Shown piece after piece: positions 15,411 through 25,198 of a stretch of DNA of 47,659 bases; within the stretch, counting starts at the first letter, position 1, and every line of letters begins with the position of its first letter. The translations under genes were made by a program, and so were the position numbers. A model generated the notes under the pieces. The model had not been told where the DNA came from, made no database searches, and saw only the letters and a list, made by a program, of their open reading frames with translations. Where the stretch lies: contig JAJSLI010000117.1 in assembly GCA_021272315.1 (NCBI GenBank), positions 1 to 47,659 of the forward strand, given 5' to 3'. The DNA is from Methylacidiphilales bacterium. GTDB taxonomy: Bacteria; Verrucomicrobiota; Verrucomicrobiia; Methylacidiphilales; UBA1321.

Positions 15411-16535
15411 ATGCGCGATGACGATTGCGATGTCTCCATGAAAAATATGCGAAAGGCCATCCGCGAGTGGATCGTCCTGCAAGTCCTCAGAGTTTATGCG
15501 GTGCTTTCCCGGTTCGTGCAGGTTGGCAATCCGCATGGCCGGGCGCCGACTTTGATGCCCGCGCCTTCCGAGGAAGAAACCTTGGGAACGTTCGAGGGGG
15601 GGAAGGTCTATTTGTTTCGCGACGCGATGGTTTCCGGCCGCCGGGGAGGGCTGGTCGTGTCCAATCGCAATCAGTTCTTTGCGAATCTAACTTATTATCA
15701 CTCGGGCAGCCATCTTCACCCCAGCGCTGTTCCTATCAGGGTGCCGACTCCGGAAAAGCTGAAAGGGACCGGCGCCTATCTTTGTACGCCGCAGGCGGAC
15801 GGAAATTATTATCACTGGATGATCGACCTGGTTCCGCGGCTCTGGCTGCTGGAGCAGGCGGGCTTTACCCCCCGCAACCTGGACTATGTTTTTGTAAACG
15901 GCGAGAATCGTGCCTGGGAAAAGGAAACGCTCCTGGCCTATGGCTTTCGTCCGGAGCAGATTTGCAACTGCACCAAAGTCAACCGCTATCAGATCGAGCG
16001 CCTGGCGGTACCGGACATAATCTCCAACTGTAAGGATTTCTATCGGGAATTGGAAGCGTGGAGGATTCGCTTCCTGCAGCGCCTTTTTCCAGTGGAGGCC
16101 TCACCGCAACGTCGCCGGCTCTTTTGCGGACGGAAAAAGGCTACCTGGCGCAGGCTGCTCAACGAGGACGCGCTTTATGCGCGGCTGGAGCCGTTGGGCT
16201 TTCTTAACGTCAATTGCGACGGCATGACCGTGAGCGAGCAGGCCCGCCTTTTTTCCTCGGCCAGCCAGGTTGTCGCCGTGCATGGCTCCATGCTGACCAA
16301 TTCGCTCTTCCTGCAAGAGGACGCATTCGTCATCGAAATCAAAAACCGAAGCGCCGCGCCGGATTATAGCATGACCAACATCTATACGACGAGAAAGTGC
16401 CGTTCGTCAATTATCCTTGCCGAACCGACCCGCCAAGCTGGGAATGACTACGACACCAATCACGTTGATATTCTGATTTCTTCAAGCCAGATGGATGCCA
16501 TCATTTCGCTCGTCGAGAAAAATTCCGTTCCGTGA
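15411..16535 (+). CDS. Family 61 (DUF563) glycosyltransferase
   Basis: 374 residues from the ATG at 15411; a GTG at 15354 and an ATG at 15438 are alternatives. GT61 hallmarks are visible: YLCTPQADGNYYHWMIDLVP with the W-M-I-D core, and later QVVAVHGSMLTNSLFLQED followed by VIEI. These enzymes add xylose, arabinose or other sugars to glycans. Its TGA overlaps the GTG start of the next gene (GTGA at 16532). The bases between the tRNA and this gene (15157-15410) show no clear gene or structure. Confidence 0.78.
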   Translation: MRDDDCDVSMKNMRKAIREWIVLQVLRVYAVLSRFVQVGNPHGRAPTLMPAPSEEETLGTFEGGKVYLFRDAMVSGRRGGLVVSNRNQFFANLTYYHSGSHLHPSAVPIRVPTPEKLKGTGAYLCTPQADGNYYHWMIDLVPRLWLLEQAGFTPRNLDYVFVNGENRAWEKETLLAYGFRPEQICNCTKVNRYQIERLAVPDIISNCKDFYRELEAWRIRFLQRLFPVEASPQRRRLFCGRKKATWRRLLNEDALYARLEPLGFLNVNCDGMTVSEQARLFSSASQVVAVHGSMLTNSLFLQEDAFVIEIKNRSAAPDYSMTNIYTTRKCRSSIILAEPTRQAGNDYDTNHVDILISSSQMDAIISLVEKNSVP

Positions 16536-18448
16536 AACTTCCCTCGCGTTTGCAGGGCCAGCCCAAAGGACAGCCCGCTTTCGACGTGCTCGCCCTCTGG
16601 ATTTTATTTTCCGCCTGGTGCTCTCTCTCCGGCTGGTTGCTCTCCATCGTTGGGGCTTTGAACCCATGGGGCTACGGCTTGGGCTTTCTCGCCTTCATTG
16701 CCGCCCTGGCGATTTTCGGCCGGCAGCTTTTACTTTCTGAGGAGAAGTCTCCATTCAGACGAGGCAGGATGCTTCATTCCCGCTGGCTTCTCCCGAAAAT
16801 TTGGCTGTCGCTGACGGTCCTCGTTTTCATCGGCGGCCTCCTCTATCAACCCGTCAACTATGATCACCTGACTTACCGCTTCCCGCGCATCCTTTTCTGG
16901 AGCTGGGAGCACCGTTGGTACTGGATTCCGTCTTTTAACCATCGGCTGAACCTTAGCGGAACCGGTTTCGAGTGGCTGATGGTGCCGCAGTTCATCTTTC
17001 TCCATACCGATCGCTTTTTCTTCCTCATCAATTTCATCTCCTTCCTGTTTCTGCCCGGGCTTGTCTTTTCTGTTTTCCGCCGGCTAGGCATCAGCCCACG
17101 CGTCAGTTGGTGGTGGATGTGGGTCCTGCCCTGCGGGTACTGTTACATTCTGCAGGCCGCCAGTGCCGGGAACGATTCCTTCGCCGCCGTCTACCTCCTC
17201 GCCAGCCTCCATTACGCGCTCAAGGCAAGGACCTCCTCCTCCCGGTACCTTGTTCTCTCTCTCCTTGCCGTCGGCTTGCTCACGGGCGCCAAGGCTTCGA
17301 ATCTTCCCCTTGTCCTTCCCTGGCTCGTGACCGTCTTTTTCAACCGCCGCCCTCTCTTTGCCCCGTGCAAACCTCACCTGCTCGCGGTCACTCTTATCGT
17401 CACGGCCTTTGTTTCCTACCTTCCCATCGCCCTTCTCAACATACATTTCACCGGTGATTTCACCGGAGATCCTCAAAATTACAGCGAATTGAAATTGTCC
17501 AACCCCGTCAGCGGCATCGCGGGCAATTTCATCCAAATTGCCGCCGACAACCTCGCTCCTCCCCTCTGGTACAAGCCCATCTCATGGGACCCCATGATCC
17601 CGGCCCCGATCAAGAAACAGCTCAAACGCGATTACCCGCGGCTGGTGACCAAGACCGGTGAAATGCGAATCGACGAAGACGCCGGCGTCGGACTTGGCGT
17701 TGTCGCCGCCGCTGTATTCATGATCATCCTCCGTCTCAGGGCAACTCTCGGCCGATTCCGAGGCGCCATCCCGCGCAACCGCCCTGCCGTCTGGATTGCC
17801 GTCGCTGGATTTATCGCCCTCCTCGTCTATATGGGCAAAATGGGAAGCGAATCCGCCCCCCGCCTCATCGCCGCCTATTATCCGCTCTTTATCGTGGGAA
17901 TTCTCCTCATGGTCTCTCTCGATGGTGAGGTCATCCGGCGCACCCTCTGCAAAATCGTTGCCGGCCTCGCCATGTTAAGCGCCGTCCCTCTTGTTGTGCT
18001 CAGCCCCTCGCGTCCCCTTTTTCCCGTCAACCTCGTCCTGAATTACCTTTCCCACGCGGGCGTGAGCCCGGGCCTCATCCAACGCAGCCACGAAGTGTAC
18101 GACACCTACGCCACCCGCTACGACGACTTCAGGGACCTCCGTCTTGATATCCCCGAAACCGAAACCGCCATAGGCTTTGTCCATCCCGGTGACGACCCTG
18201 AAGTGTCACTCTGGCTTCCCTTCGGTTCGCGCAAAGTCATCGACCTCACGCCGAACCGGACTCTTGGGGAACTTCAGGCGCTCCACATCCATTACATCGT
18301 TGTCGACAACACCGCCCTTACCAATATTTACCACATCACCATCGATGAACTCCTCAAGCAATGGTCCGCCGCCATCGTCACCCAAAAATATCTCACCCTT
18401 AAAATTCAACGCGGCTCCGAACTCTGCTACCTCATCCATTCTCCCTGA
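16532..18448 (+). CDS. Multi-pass membrane protein, GT-C-like glycosyltransferase candidate
   Basis: 638 residues from a GTG start overlapping the GT61 stop. About ten to twelve hydrophobic helices run to roughly residue 510, followed by a soluble domain of about 130 residues (LRLDIPETETAIGFVHPGDD). An extracytoplasmic loop after the second helix has YDHLTYRFPRILFWSWEHRW, the type of Asp/His/Arg-rich loop seen in GT-C enzymes that use polyprenyl-phosphate sugars. It could also be a polymerase or ligase of the glycan. No family can be named with certainty. Translational coupling to GT61 supports a glycan role. Confidence 0.6.
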   Translation: MKLPSRLQGQPKGQPAFDVLALWILFSAWCSLSGWLLSIVGALNPWGYGLGFLAFIAALAIFGRQLLLSEEKSPFRRGRMLHSRWLLPKIWLSLTVLVFIGGLLYQPVNYDHLTYRFPRILFWSWEHRWYWIPSFNHRLNLSGTGFEWLMVPQFIFLHTDRFFFLINFISFLFLPGLVFSVFRRLGISPRVSWWWMWVLPCGYCYILQAASAGNDSFAAVYLLASLHYALKARTSSSRYLVLSLLAVGLLTGAKASNLPLVLPWLVTVFFNRRPLFAPCKPHLLAVTLIVTAFVSYLPIALLNIHFTGDFTGDPQNYSELKLSNPVSGIAGNFIQIAADNLAPPLWYKPISWDPMIPAPIKKQLKRDYPRLVTKTGEMRIDEDAGVGLGVVAAAVFMIILRLRATLGRFRGAIPRNRPAVWIAVAGFIALLVYMGKMGSESAPRLIAAYYPLFIVGILLMVSLDGEVIRRTLCKIVAGLAMLSAVPLVVLSPSRPLFPVNLVLNYLSHAGVSPGLIQRSHEVYDTYATRYDDFRDLRLDIPETETAIGFVHPGDDPEVSLWLPFGSRKVIDLTPNRTLGELQALHIHYIVVDNTALTNIYHITIDELLKQWSAAIVTQKYLTLKIQRGSELCYLIHSP

Positions 18449-18480
18449 TCGCGGCCCAAACTGCCTTGGTCTCGAAACTC

Positions 18481-19779
18481 ATGAAATCAAAATTCAACAT
18501 CGCCATCTGGGCCGGCAACGGCATCGGCGGCACTGAAAAAGCCGCTGTTCTGTTTGCCGTTGAATTGGCCCGGCGCGGTCATCGCCCGGTTTATATAAGC
18601 CCGCCGGGGCCACGCGACGCGGCTCTGACGCAGGGGAATGTTCCACGCATCACCCCGCTTGGAAGCGCTTCCGCCCTGGCCGAATTTCTCAATACCGAAC
18701 AAATACAGGTCATTCATCAACACGTACCTGGATATTTTCATCCCACCCCCATCTACGACGCCCTCCGACTTCTGGGCGGCCAACGTCCTCATTTGATCGA
18801 AACGAATATCTTCGGTCGGTTTGACGATCCCAAAGGCGATCCATGGATCGACTTCCGCTGCTTCGTCTCGTGCTCCAGCGCCGTGCAGGCCTTTCGGCGC
18901 AGCCGACGTTCCCTTACCATCGGAGCCCTCGCCAAGAGCACCGTCTTGTACAACCCTGTCGCCCCACTCGACGATGCAACCCGACAACGCCTTCAACGCG
19001 ACGAAATCCGCCGGGAGCTCGGTCTTCAGGCTCACGAAATTTTTATTCTCAGATTCGGGCGCGCGGGACCCAAATGGAACCGGGACGAAGTCCGTGTCTT
19101 TCAACAAGCCCGCCGCCGCAACGCCTCCCTGCGCATCCTCCTCATGGAACCCCCCGAAGCCATCTGGCGCGAAGTTGAAGCCGGCCGATGGGGCGACGGC
19201 ATCATTTTGCGGCGCGCCCTTTCCGACTTCGACCGCCTAGCCGCCCTCTACTCCGCCGGGGACCTTATGCTCCACATGTCCGACTGGGGCGAGAGCTTCG
19301 GCTACACCATCGCCGAAGCCATGCAGCACAGTCTCCCTGTCATCACCCGGTCGACGCCCTGGTGCGATAACGCCCAGGTCGAATTGGTCGAGCATGGCGT
19401 CACCGGTTATGTCTGCAACAGTCACGCGGGGGCTGCAGAAGGTCTCATCCGCCTCGCTGCAGATTCCATGCTTCGCTTGCAATTCGGCGCTGCTGCCGCC
19501 AAAAGAATCGTTCCCCTCTCCAATCTCGATCATGAAACCGACCTGCTTGAAGAAATCATCCGCCATCTCGTCGCCGGTGAACAGTTCCACGAAGTTTCGC
19601 AACGCAACCACGAACTCCTTCAGTTTCAGTCCACCTTTGCCACCCGCGAAAGGCGGGTTTTTGAATTGGAACTCCCCAGCATGAAAATCGCCCATTTGAA
19701 AGGCGCCTCCTATGGCGCTTACCGGAGCTTCCGCGCCCAAGTCGGCCGGTTCAAATCCGCCTTGAAAACCCGTTCGTAA
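18481..19779 (+). CDS. GT-B (family 4-like) glycosyltransferase
   Basis: 432 residues from the ATG at 18481; a TTG at 18466 is less likely. The N-terminal domain has NGIGGTEKAAVLFAVELARRGH, the Gly-rich acceptor-side motif of GT4 enzymes, and the C-terminal domain has DLMLHMSDWGESFGYTIAEAM with the donor-binding Glu residues, then VEHGVTGYVCN. The enzyme would transfer a sugar from a nucleotide donor to a growing glycan in the cytoplasm. 32 bases after the membrane protein gene and seven before the next one, so it belongs to the same operon. Confidence 0.8.
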   Translation: MKSKFNIAIWAGNGIGGTEKAAVLFAVELARRGHRPVYISPPGPRDAALTQGNVPRITPLGSASALAEFLNTEQIQVIHQHVPGYFHPTPIYDALRLLGGQRPHLIETNIFGRFDDPKGDPWIDFRCFVSCSSAVQAFRRSRRSLTIGALAKSTVLYNPVAPLDDATRQRLQRDEIRRELGLQAHEIFILRFGRAGPKWNRDEVRVFQQARRRNASLRILLMEPPEAIWREVEAGRWGDGIILRRALSDFDRLAALYSAGDLMLHMSDWGESFGYTIAEAMQHSLPVITRSTPWCDNAQVELVEHGVTGYVCNSHAGAAEGLIRLAADSMLRLQFGAAAAKRIVPLSNLDHETDLLEEIIRHLVAGEQFHEVSQRNHELLQFQSTFATRERRVFELELPSMKIAHLKGASYGAYRSFRAQVGRFKSALKTRS

Positions 19780-19786
19780 GACCACC

Positions 19787-20713
19787 ATGCCCGCCATCTC
19801 CGTCATCATTTGCACGCATGATCCGCGTCCGCATTACTTGCAACGGGTGCTGAATGCCCTCAAGGACCAGACGCTGCCGAAAGAACAATGGCAACTGCTG
19901 CTCATTGATAACGCGTCCAAAGAACCGCTGGCTTCCGCATGGGATTTGTCATGGCATCCCCAGTCCCGGCATATTCGGGAAAATGAGCTAGGCTTAACGC
20001 CGGCCCGTTTGCGGGGCATACGGGAGGCTACTGGTGAGTATCTGGTTTTTGTCGATGACGACAATGTTCTCGCGGCGAATTATCTGGAGGAGAGCATCTC
20101 GCTTTTTGAGCATTGGCCGATGTTGGGCGCCATCGGTGCAGGTGTCTGCAAAGGGGAATTTGAAATAGCTCCGCCTGAACGGATTTCCCGATATTTGGGC
20201 GGCTTGACCCTCTTTGAGCTGGACCGGAATTACTGGGCCTCCCTGTATGGCAACTTCAATAGCACGCCGATTGGCGCTGGTTTGTGTGTTCGGCGAAGCG
20301 TGGCCAAAGATTATGCGCAAAAAGCGGAAGCCAGTCCGCTGCGGCGGTTGCTCGACCATTCTGGCACGAAAATAGGCGGCGGCGGGGATTTTGATCTGGC
20401 TTTTTGTGCAATCGATCTTGGCATGGGCGTGGGCCGGTTTATCTCGCTTGAACTCACTCATCTCATTCCGAAAGACCGACTGACGGAAGATTACATGATT
20501 CGTCTCTGGGCGGGGTTTGCCTGGTGCCACGAAATTCTCCCTGCCCTGAGACCTGGAAGTCAGCGCGATTCACGAGCTTTATGGAAGACGAAGGTCCTGT
20601 TTTATCTGAATATTTGCCTGAAAAGGGGAATCGAAAGGCGTGTCATGATTGCCGCGGAAAGAGCGCGATACCAGGCGAGAAAACTGATTGCCAGTCATCT
20701 TGTTTCTCCGTGA
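19787..20713 (+). CDS. Family 2 glycosyltransferase
   Basis: 308 residues. Starts ISVIICTHDPRPHYLQRVLN, the standard GT2 opening, and carries YLVFVDDDNVLAANYLEES with the metal-binding acidic triplet near residue 85. A small middle domain has FNSTPIGAGLCVRRSVA and GGGGDFDLAFC, which matches the acceptor side of GT-A enzymes. It starts seven bases after the previous gene. The next gene encodes a UDP-galactopyranose mutase, so a galactofuranosyl transferase is one possibility, but the sequence does not prove it. Confidence 0.8.
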   Translation: MPAISVIICTHDPRPHYLQRVLNALKDQTLPKEQWQLLLIDNASKEPLASAWDLSWHPQSRHIRENELGLTPARLRGIREATGEYLVFVDDDNVLAANYLEESISLFEHWPMLGAIGAGVCKGEFEIAPPERISRYLGGLTLFELDRNYWASLYGNFNSTPIGAGLCVRRSVAKDYAQKAEASPLRRLLDHSGTKIGGGGDFDLAFCAIDLGMGVGRFISLELTHLIPKDRLTEDYMIRLWAGFAWCHEILPALRPGSQRDSRALWKTKVLFYLNICLKRGIERRVMIAAERARYQARKLIASHLVSP

Positions 20714-20754
20714 ACGGGGCTTGGGATGTGTTTCCAAAATCAAAACGCATAAAG

Positions 20755-21861
20755 ATGCACGCTGATTTTCTAATTGTCGGTTCCGGCCTTACGGGATCAG
20801 TCATCGCGCGGACCCTGGTAGACGCGGGCAAGAAAGTGCTGGTGCTTGATCGCCGTGCGCATCCCGGCGGCAATGTTCACGATCATCTTCACGAGAGCGG
20901 CATCTGGATTCACACTTACGGTCCCCATTATTTTCGCACGAACGATGATGAGCAGTGGCGGTTCGTCAATCGATTCGGTTCGTTTTACAAATACGAGGCG
21001 GCACTCAAATCGTGGGTGGACGGCAACTATGAGAATTGGCCGATTGCGGCGGGCTATATTCGCCGGATAGTCGGAGAAAAGTGGGAGCCGGGGTTCAAAG
21101 GACACCCGGCCAATTTTGAAGAGGCTTCCCTGGCCATGATGCCGCGGGTCATTTACGAGAAATTCGTCAAAGGCTACAATGAAAAGCAATGGGGCGTTCC
21201 GGCGCATTGTCTTTCGGCGAATCTCGCCCGGCGTTTTGACGTGCGTCAGGACGACGAACCGCGCCTCACCCGGCATAAGCACCAGGGCATTCCAGAGAAG
21301 GGGTATGCTGAATTGATGCGACGGATGCTCGAGGGAATTCCTGTTTTGCTAAATTGCGATTATCTCAGGCAGCGGGACGAATTCAAATCCGCCGGGCTGA
21401 TTGTGTTCACCGGGCCGATTGACGAGTATTTCGGCTTCGATTTGGGCCGCCTCACGTATCGCGGCCAGCAGCGAACCCACCAGTATCTTCCCGAGGTGGA
21501 TTTTGCCCAACCGTGCGGACAGGTGAACAATCCTGATCCGGCCAACGGCCCCCACATTCGTACCTTGGAGTGGAAACATATGATGCAACCGGAATTTTCC
21601 AGCAGCATACGGGGTACCGTGCTCACGCGTGAAGTTACCGTAACGCCGGAGAACCCGCATAATTACGAATACCCGTTCCCGGACGAAGCCAACGCGCGGC
21701 TTTACAAAAAATACCGTGATCGGGCCAAGACGATACCCAACCTGCTTGTTTGCGGACGGCTTGGTGAATATCGTTATTACGGCATGGATCAAGCCATTGA
21801 GCGAGCCATGTTGCTGGCCAGGCGGATCCTGAACGGGCAAAAAGTCATGGTGGAAGAATGA
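20755..21861 (+). CDS. glf: UDP-galactopyranose mutase family flavoenzyme
   Basis: 368 residues from the ATG at 20755. The FAD Rossmann motif is DFLIVGSGLTGSVIARTL, followed by LDRRAHPGGNVHD and YGPHYFRTNDDEQWRFVNRF, all characteristic of Glf. The KGYNEKQWGVPAH segment and TGPIDEYFGFDLGRLTYR match conserved substrate-binding regions, and GRLGEYRYYGMDQAI near the end is the second FAD contact. The enzyme interconverts UDP-galactopyranose and UDP-galactofuranose in the cytoplasm. Last gene of the glycan cluster. A related mutase acting on another UDP-sugar cannot be excluded. Confidence 0.85.
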   Translation: MHADFLIVGSGLTGSVIARTLVDAGKKVLVLDRRAHPGGNVHDHLHESGIWIHTYGPHYFRTNDDEQWRFVNRFGSFYKYEAALKSWVDGNYENWPIAAGYIRRIVGEKWEPGFKGHPANFEEASLAMMPRVIYEKFVKGYNEKQWGVPAHCLSANLARRFDVRQDDEPRLTRHKHQGIPEKGYAELMRRMLEGIPVLLNCDYLRQRDEFKSAGLIVFTGPIDEYFGFDLGRLTYRGQQRTHQYLPEVDFAQPCGQVNNPDPANGPHIRTLEWKHMMQPEFSSSIRGTVLTREVTVTPENPHNYEYPFPDEANARLYKKYRDRAKTIPNLLVCGRLGEYRYYGMDQAIERAMLLARRILNGQKVMVEE

Positions 21862-21942
21862 AAGAGGGCGTGCTGGCTCCCTCAACGCCGACAAGCATTT
21901 CAGGCGTTGCGGCGACGCACGTTGCCGCTAAAGTGAAAAGAT

Positions 21943-23193
21943 ATGCAGGAAAGTTACATTCAGGAGTTGTTTGCCGAACGTATCGGCGGAAAGCGCTACG
22001 GCAAAGACACCGCCATCTATAAATTTGAGAAAATCAAGCGCGCCAAGCGCGCCGCTTTGCAGGCCAATCCCGGCGTGGAACTCTTTGACCTCGGTGTCGG
22101 TGAGCCCGACGCCATGGCCGATGCAGGCATCATTGAGACCCTCTACGTTGAGGCCCAAAAGCCCGAAAACCGCGGCTACGCCGACAACGGCGACGCCGTC
22201 CTCAAGGAGGCCGCCGCCAAATATCTTCGCGAAGTTTGCGGCGTGCCCGTCAATCCCGAGACGCAGGTGGTTCACTCCATCGGCAGCAAGGCCGCGCTCT
22301 CCATTCTCCCCGCGGCGTTGATCAATCCCGGTGACGTCGTTCTGATGACCGTGCCTGGTTATCCGGTTTTCGGTACCCACGCGAAGTACTACGGTGGGAT
22401 CGTCCACAATTTGCCGCTGCGCGAGGGAAACGACTTTCTGCCCGACCTGAAAAGCGTCCCCGCCGATGTCCTGGCCAAGGCCAAGGTGCTTGTCCTCAAT
22501 TATCCGAACAATCCGACCGGCGCCAGTGCCACACCCGACTTCTTTGCCGCTGTCGTCGCCTGGGCAAAGCAAAACCGGATCATCGTCATCCACGATTTCG
22601 CCTATGCGGCGCTCGTCTTCGATGGCATGCCGCTTAGTTTCCTGGCCACGCCCGGCGCCATGGAAGTCGGCATCGAACTCCACTCGACCAGCAAGAATTT
22701 CAACATGACCGGCTGGCGCTGCGGTTTCGTTGCCGGCAATGAACTTCTCGTCAAGGCCTACGGCGACGTGAAGGACAACACCGACTCGGGACAATTTCTT
22801 GCCATCCAGCACGCCAGCGCCTATGCCTTCGGCCATCCCGAGTTCACCGACCGCATTGCCGCCAAGTATTCGCGACGGATGGATTTACTGGTCGACGTCC
22901 TTCGCAAGGCCGGGTTCAAGGCCCGCAAACCGAAGGGCTCCTTTTTCCTCTACGTCGCCGCGCCCCGGCGCGCCGAGACGGGCGACGGCTCCGGCCGCGC
23001 GGTCGATTTCCCGAACGCCGAGAGCTTCAGCCAGTGGCTTATCGCGGAAAACCTCATCTCGACAGTGCCGTGGGACGACGCCGGCGCCTACGTCCGCTTC
23101 AGCGTCACCTTCTTGGCCAAGGATATCGAGGATGAAAAGCGGGTCGTCGGGGAGATTGGCCGGCGATTGAGCCGCTACACTTTCCATTGGTAA
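21943..23193 (+). CDS. dapL: LL-diaminopimelate aminotransferase
   Basis: 416 residues, the usual DapL length. The class I/II PLP aminotransferase fold is shown by DLGVGEPDAMAD, GYADNGDAVLKEA, LNYPNNPTGASA and the PLP lysine at about residue 251 in HSTSKNFNMTGWRCGF. DapL converts tetrahydrodipicolinate directly to LL-diaminopimelate using glutamate, a one-step route to lysine and peptidoglycan known in plants, Chlamydiae, Verrucomicrobiota and others. No lysine riboswitch is seen in the 81-base upstream gap. Confidence 0.85.
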   Translation: MQESYIQELFAERIGGKRYGKDTAIYKFEKIKRAKRAALQANPGVELFDLGVGEPDAMADAGIIETLYVEAQKPENRGYADNGDAVLKEAAAKYLREVCGVPVNPETQVVHSIGSKAALSILPAALINPGDVVLMTVPGYPVFGTHAKYYGGIVHNLPLREGNDFLPDLKSVPADVLAKAKVLVLNYPNNPTGASATPDFFAAVVAWAKQNRIIVIHDFAYAALVFDGMPLSFLATPGAMEVGIELHSTSKNFNMTGWRCGFVAGNELLVKAYGDVKDNTDSGQFLAIQHASAYAFGHPEFTDRIAAKYSRRMDLLVDVLRKAGFKARKPKGSFFLYVAAPRRAETGDGSGRAVDFPNAESFSQWLIAENLISTVPWDDAGAYVRFSVTFLAKDIEDEKRVVGEIGRRLSRYTFHW

Positions 23194-23293
23194 AAGAGGG
23201 CGCCCAGCTCGAATCAACCGGCAACGCGGCCTTGCCCTATTTGAAGACAACCTCTAAATTGCGCCAGACAAGCGTGCCTCGCCGCTCAATCGC

Positions 23294-23938
23294 ATGTACA
23301 TCATCTCCGCTTCCTTTGATCCTGCCCTGGCCTGCCTGAAAGCCAGCGAGTTGCTGGCGTTGGGCGATTCCCCCGAGCGGCTGGCGGAGCGGCTTGGCAT
23401 CAGGAGGGATCTCGATGTTGTCAAGCAGGGTGTCGCGCAAGCTTCCTTCATCCGGCTGATTAACGACCTGGCCCGGATTAAACAATACCTCGATGTCGAG
23501 AAGCAGATCGAGGATATCCAAAACGGCAAGACCATGCTCAGTTTTCTTGGCGCCGGTTACAAGGAAAAGCAGATCGCCAAACACAAGGAGGAACTCCGCA
23601 AGTTCGGAGCTTTGGTCGAGACGCCGCGCTGGTTTTACAGCCAGCCCCGGGTCAGGCTTCTCTCGGCCATCCGCGATTATGCTCTTGACGGCTCGCAGCA
23701 GGGGGATGCGGCCTGGAAGGAAGTCGACGAAAAGACCCTCGTTTTTCCCATCGCCGAAATGTACGAGAACTCGGACCGCGCCTTCGCCGAGACACTGATC
23801 AAGGAGATGGAAAAGCCGCTTAAGGACGTCGATCCCAAGTTTCTCCTTGAAAAAATGGAGGGCAACCGTTCCATCACCTTTGACTTCAGCGCGGGAGTCG
23901 CCACTTACTACGTGCCCGCCCCCGCCCACAGCGATTGA
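23294..23938 (+). CDS. Conserved-looking hypothetical protein
   Basis: 214 residues, no family recognised. Helical N-terminus (LACLKASELLALGDSPERLA), a coiled-coil-like Lys/Glu-rich centre (KEKQIAKHKEELRKFG), and a basic/aromatic segment ETPRWFYSQPRVRLLSAIRD. The codon usage is like its neighbours. No signal peptide or membrane segment. It is convergent with the foldase gene, nine bases apart at the 3' ends. Function unknown. Confidence 0.5.
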   Translation: MYIISASFDPALACLKASELLALGDSPERLAERLGIRRDLDVVKQGVAQASFIRLINDLARIKQYLDVEKQIEDIQNGKTMLSFLGAGYKEKQIAKHKEELRKFGALVETPRWFYSQPRVRLLSAIRDYALDGSQQGDAAWKEVDEKTLVFPIAEMYENSDRAFAETLIKEMEKPLKDVDPKFLLEKMEGNRSITFDFSAGVATYYVPAPAHSD

Positions 23939-23947
23939 TTCCGGCGA

Positions 23948-25072
23948 CTATTGAGACGGCGGGGTCGTGGCGCCCTGCGTCTGCGGCGCGGAGGCGCCAT
24001 CGGCTGGCGCCGAGCTCGGTGGGGGAAGCTGGTTTGGATCCACCCGGGTCACGTGAAAAACCACCCCGCCATTGTCGAGAAGCTTTTGGGTGTAGGCCGC
24101 CACCTCCTGCCGGTCCGTCAACTGGCGCAGGCCGTTCGCGATGATGGAATGGGCCTCGGCTTCCGATAGTTGCGTGCTTGGGTGCTGGTCGGTCACCTTC
24201 AGGAACTCATAGCCCATTGCTGTTTCAAACACAGGGCTGACCTCGTTCAGTTTCGTGTGGAAGGCCTCGTCGTCGAAGCCCGCCTCATTCTGGCCTTGCG
24301 AGAAAAAACCGATGTCGCCGCCTTGGGTCGATGAATAACGGTCCTCCGACACTTGTGCCGCCACCTTGGCAAAATCCTCGCCCTTCATCACCCGGGCGTA
24401 GGCTGCGTCGATGGCCTTTTTCTTCGCTGCCTTCGCTTCCGGCGGTGTTGTCGGGTCCACCATGATCACAATCCGGCTGGCGCGGACCTTCGGTGGAATC
24501 ACGAACTGGTCCTTGTGCTGGAGGTAGTAGTCGTCGACCTGTTGATCGGTCGGTTCGTCGTTTTTCAACGCCTCCGTCTTTAGGACCTTCTCGATCAGCA
24601 CATGATCGCGGACGTTCTTTTTCACGTCGTCCAGCGTGACGCCCAACTCTTTCATTTTCGCGTTAAAATCGGTGCCGGGGGGAAGCTGGTCCTTAAAGGC
24701 CTGCAATTGCTTCTCCGTTTCCTGGTCCAAGTCGGGGAACTGGAGGGTCGCTGCTTGCGCCAGGATCAGCTTGGTCTTCACCATGTTGTCGAGCAGGCCG
24801 GTTTGCAGGAGCAACATCCGGTCGGGGCCGACTTGATCGGGGGTCACGCTTTTCTCCTGAAGAAAGGCGTTGATCTCTTTGTCGAGTTCGCCGCGCGTGA
24901 TCTGCCATTGGCCCGGCTTTTCCGCCACGATGAACTTCGGGTCCTTGGGATCGGTCACCGCGCGATGGCAACCCGCCAGCGTGAGCGCACCGCAAGCCAG
25001 AATTGCCATCAGCAGGCCTGGAAAGAAACGAGGAAAAATCGACGAAAAACGGAGAGTGGGGGAATGGACCAT
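23948..25072 (-). CDS. SurA-like peptidyl-prolyl isomerase lipoprotein
   Basis: 374 residues. A lipoprotein signal with lipobox LTLAGC (Cys about 35) anchors it to a membrane outside the cytoplasm. A SurA/PrsA-type N-terminal helical domain follows, then a parvulin PPIase domain at about residues 190-290 with PPKVRASRIVIMVD, DFAKVAAQVSEDRYSSTQGG and DIGFFSQGQ, the conserved parvulin blocks. The C-terminus is a Pro/Gln/Ala-rich tail. It would help fold exported proteins. The first residues before the signal (MVHSPTLRFSSIFPRFFPG) are long, so a later start is possible. Confidence 0.8.
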   Translation of the reverse strand: MVHSPTLRFSSIFPRFFPGLLMAILACGALTLAGCHRAVTDPKDPKFIVAEKPGQWQITRGELDKEINAFLQEKSVTPDQVGPDRMLLLQTGLLDNMVKTKLILAQAATLQFPDLDQETEKQLQAFKDQLPPGTDFNAKMKELGVTLDDVKKNVRDHVLIEKVLKTEALKNDEPTDQQVDDYYLQHKDQFVIPPKVRASRIVIMVDPTTPPEAKAAKKKAIDAAYARVMKGEDFAKVAAQVSEDRYSSTQGGDIGFFSQGQNEAGFDDEAFHTKLNEVSPVFETAMGYEFLKVTDQHPSTQLSEAEAHSIIANGLRQLTDRQEVAAYTQKLLDNGGVVFHVTRVDPNQLPPPSSAPADGASAPQTQGATTPPSQ

Positions 25073-25198
25073 TCTCTGGTGTAGCTTCTACAGGGGGTCG
25101 TGTAAATCGTTTCCGCATCCATTTTCCCGAGCTCCAATTAGGTTTTATCCCTGCGGCTTGCCCTTCAAGTCGGCCTGTGGCATTCTGAAAATCCACCC

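Noticed and set aside
21862..21942. Possible lysine riboswitch before dapL
   Set aside because: The gap is only 81 bases and shows none of the conserved junction sequences of the lysine aptamer.
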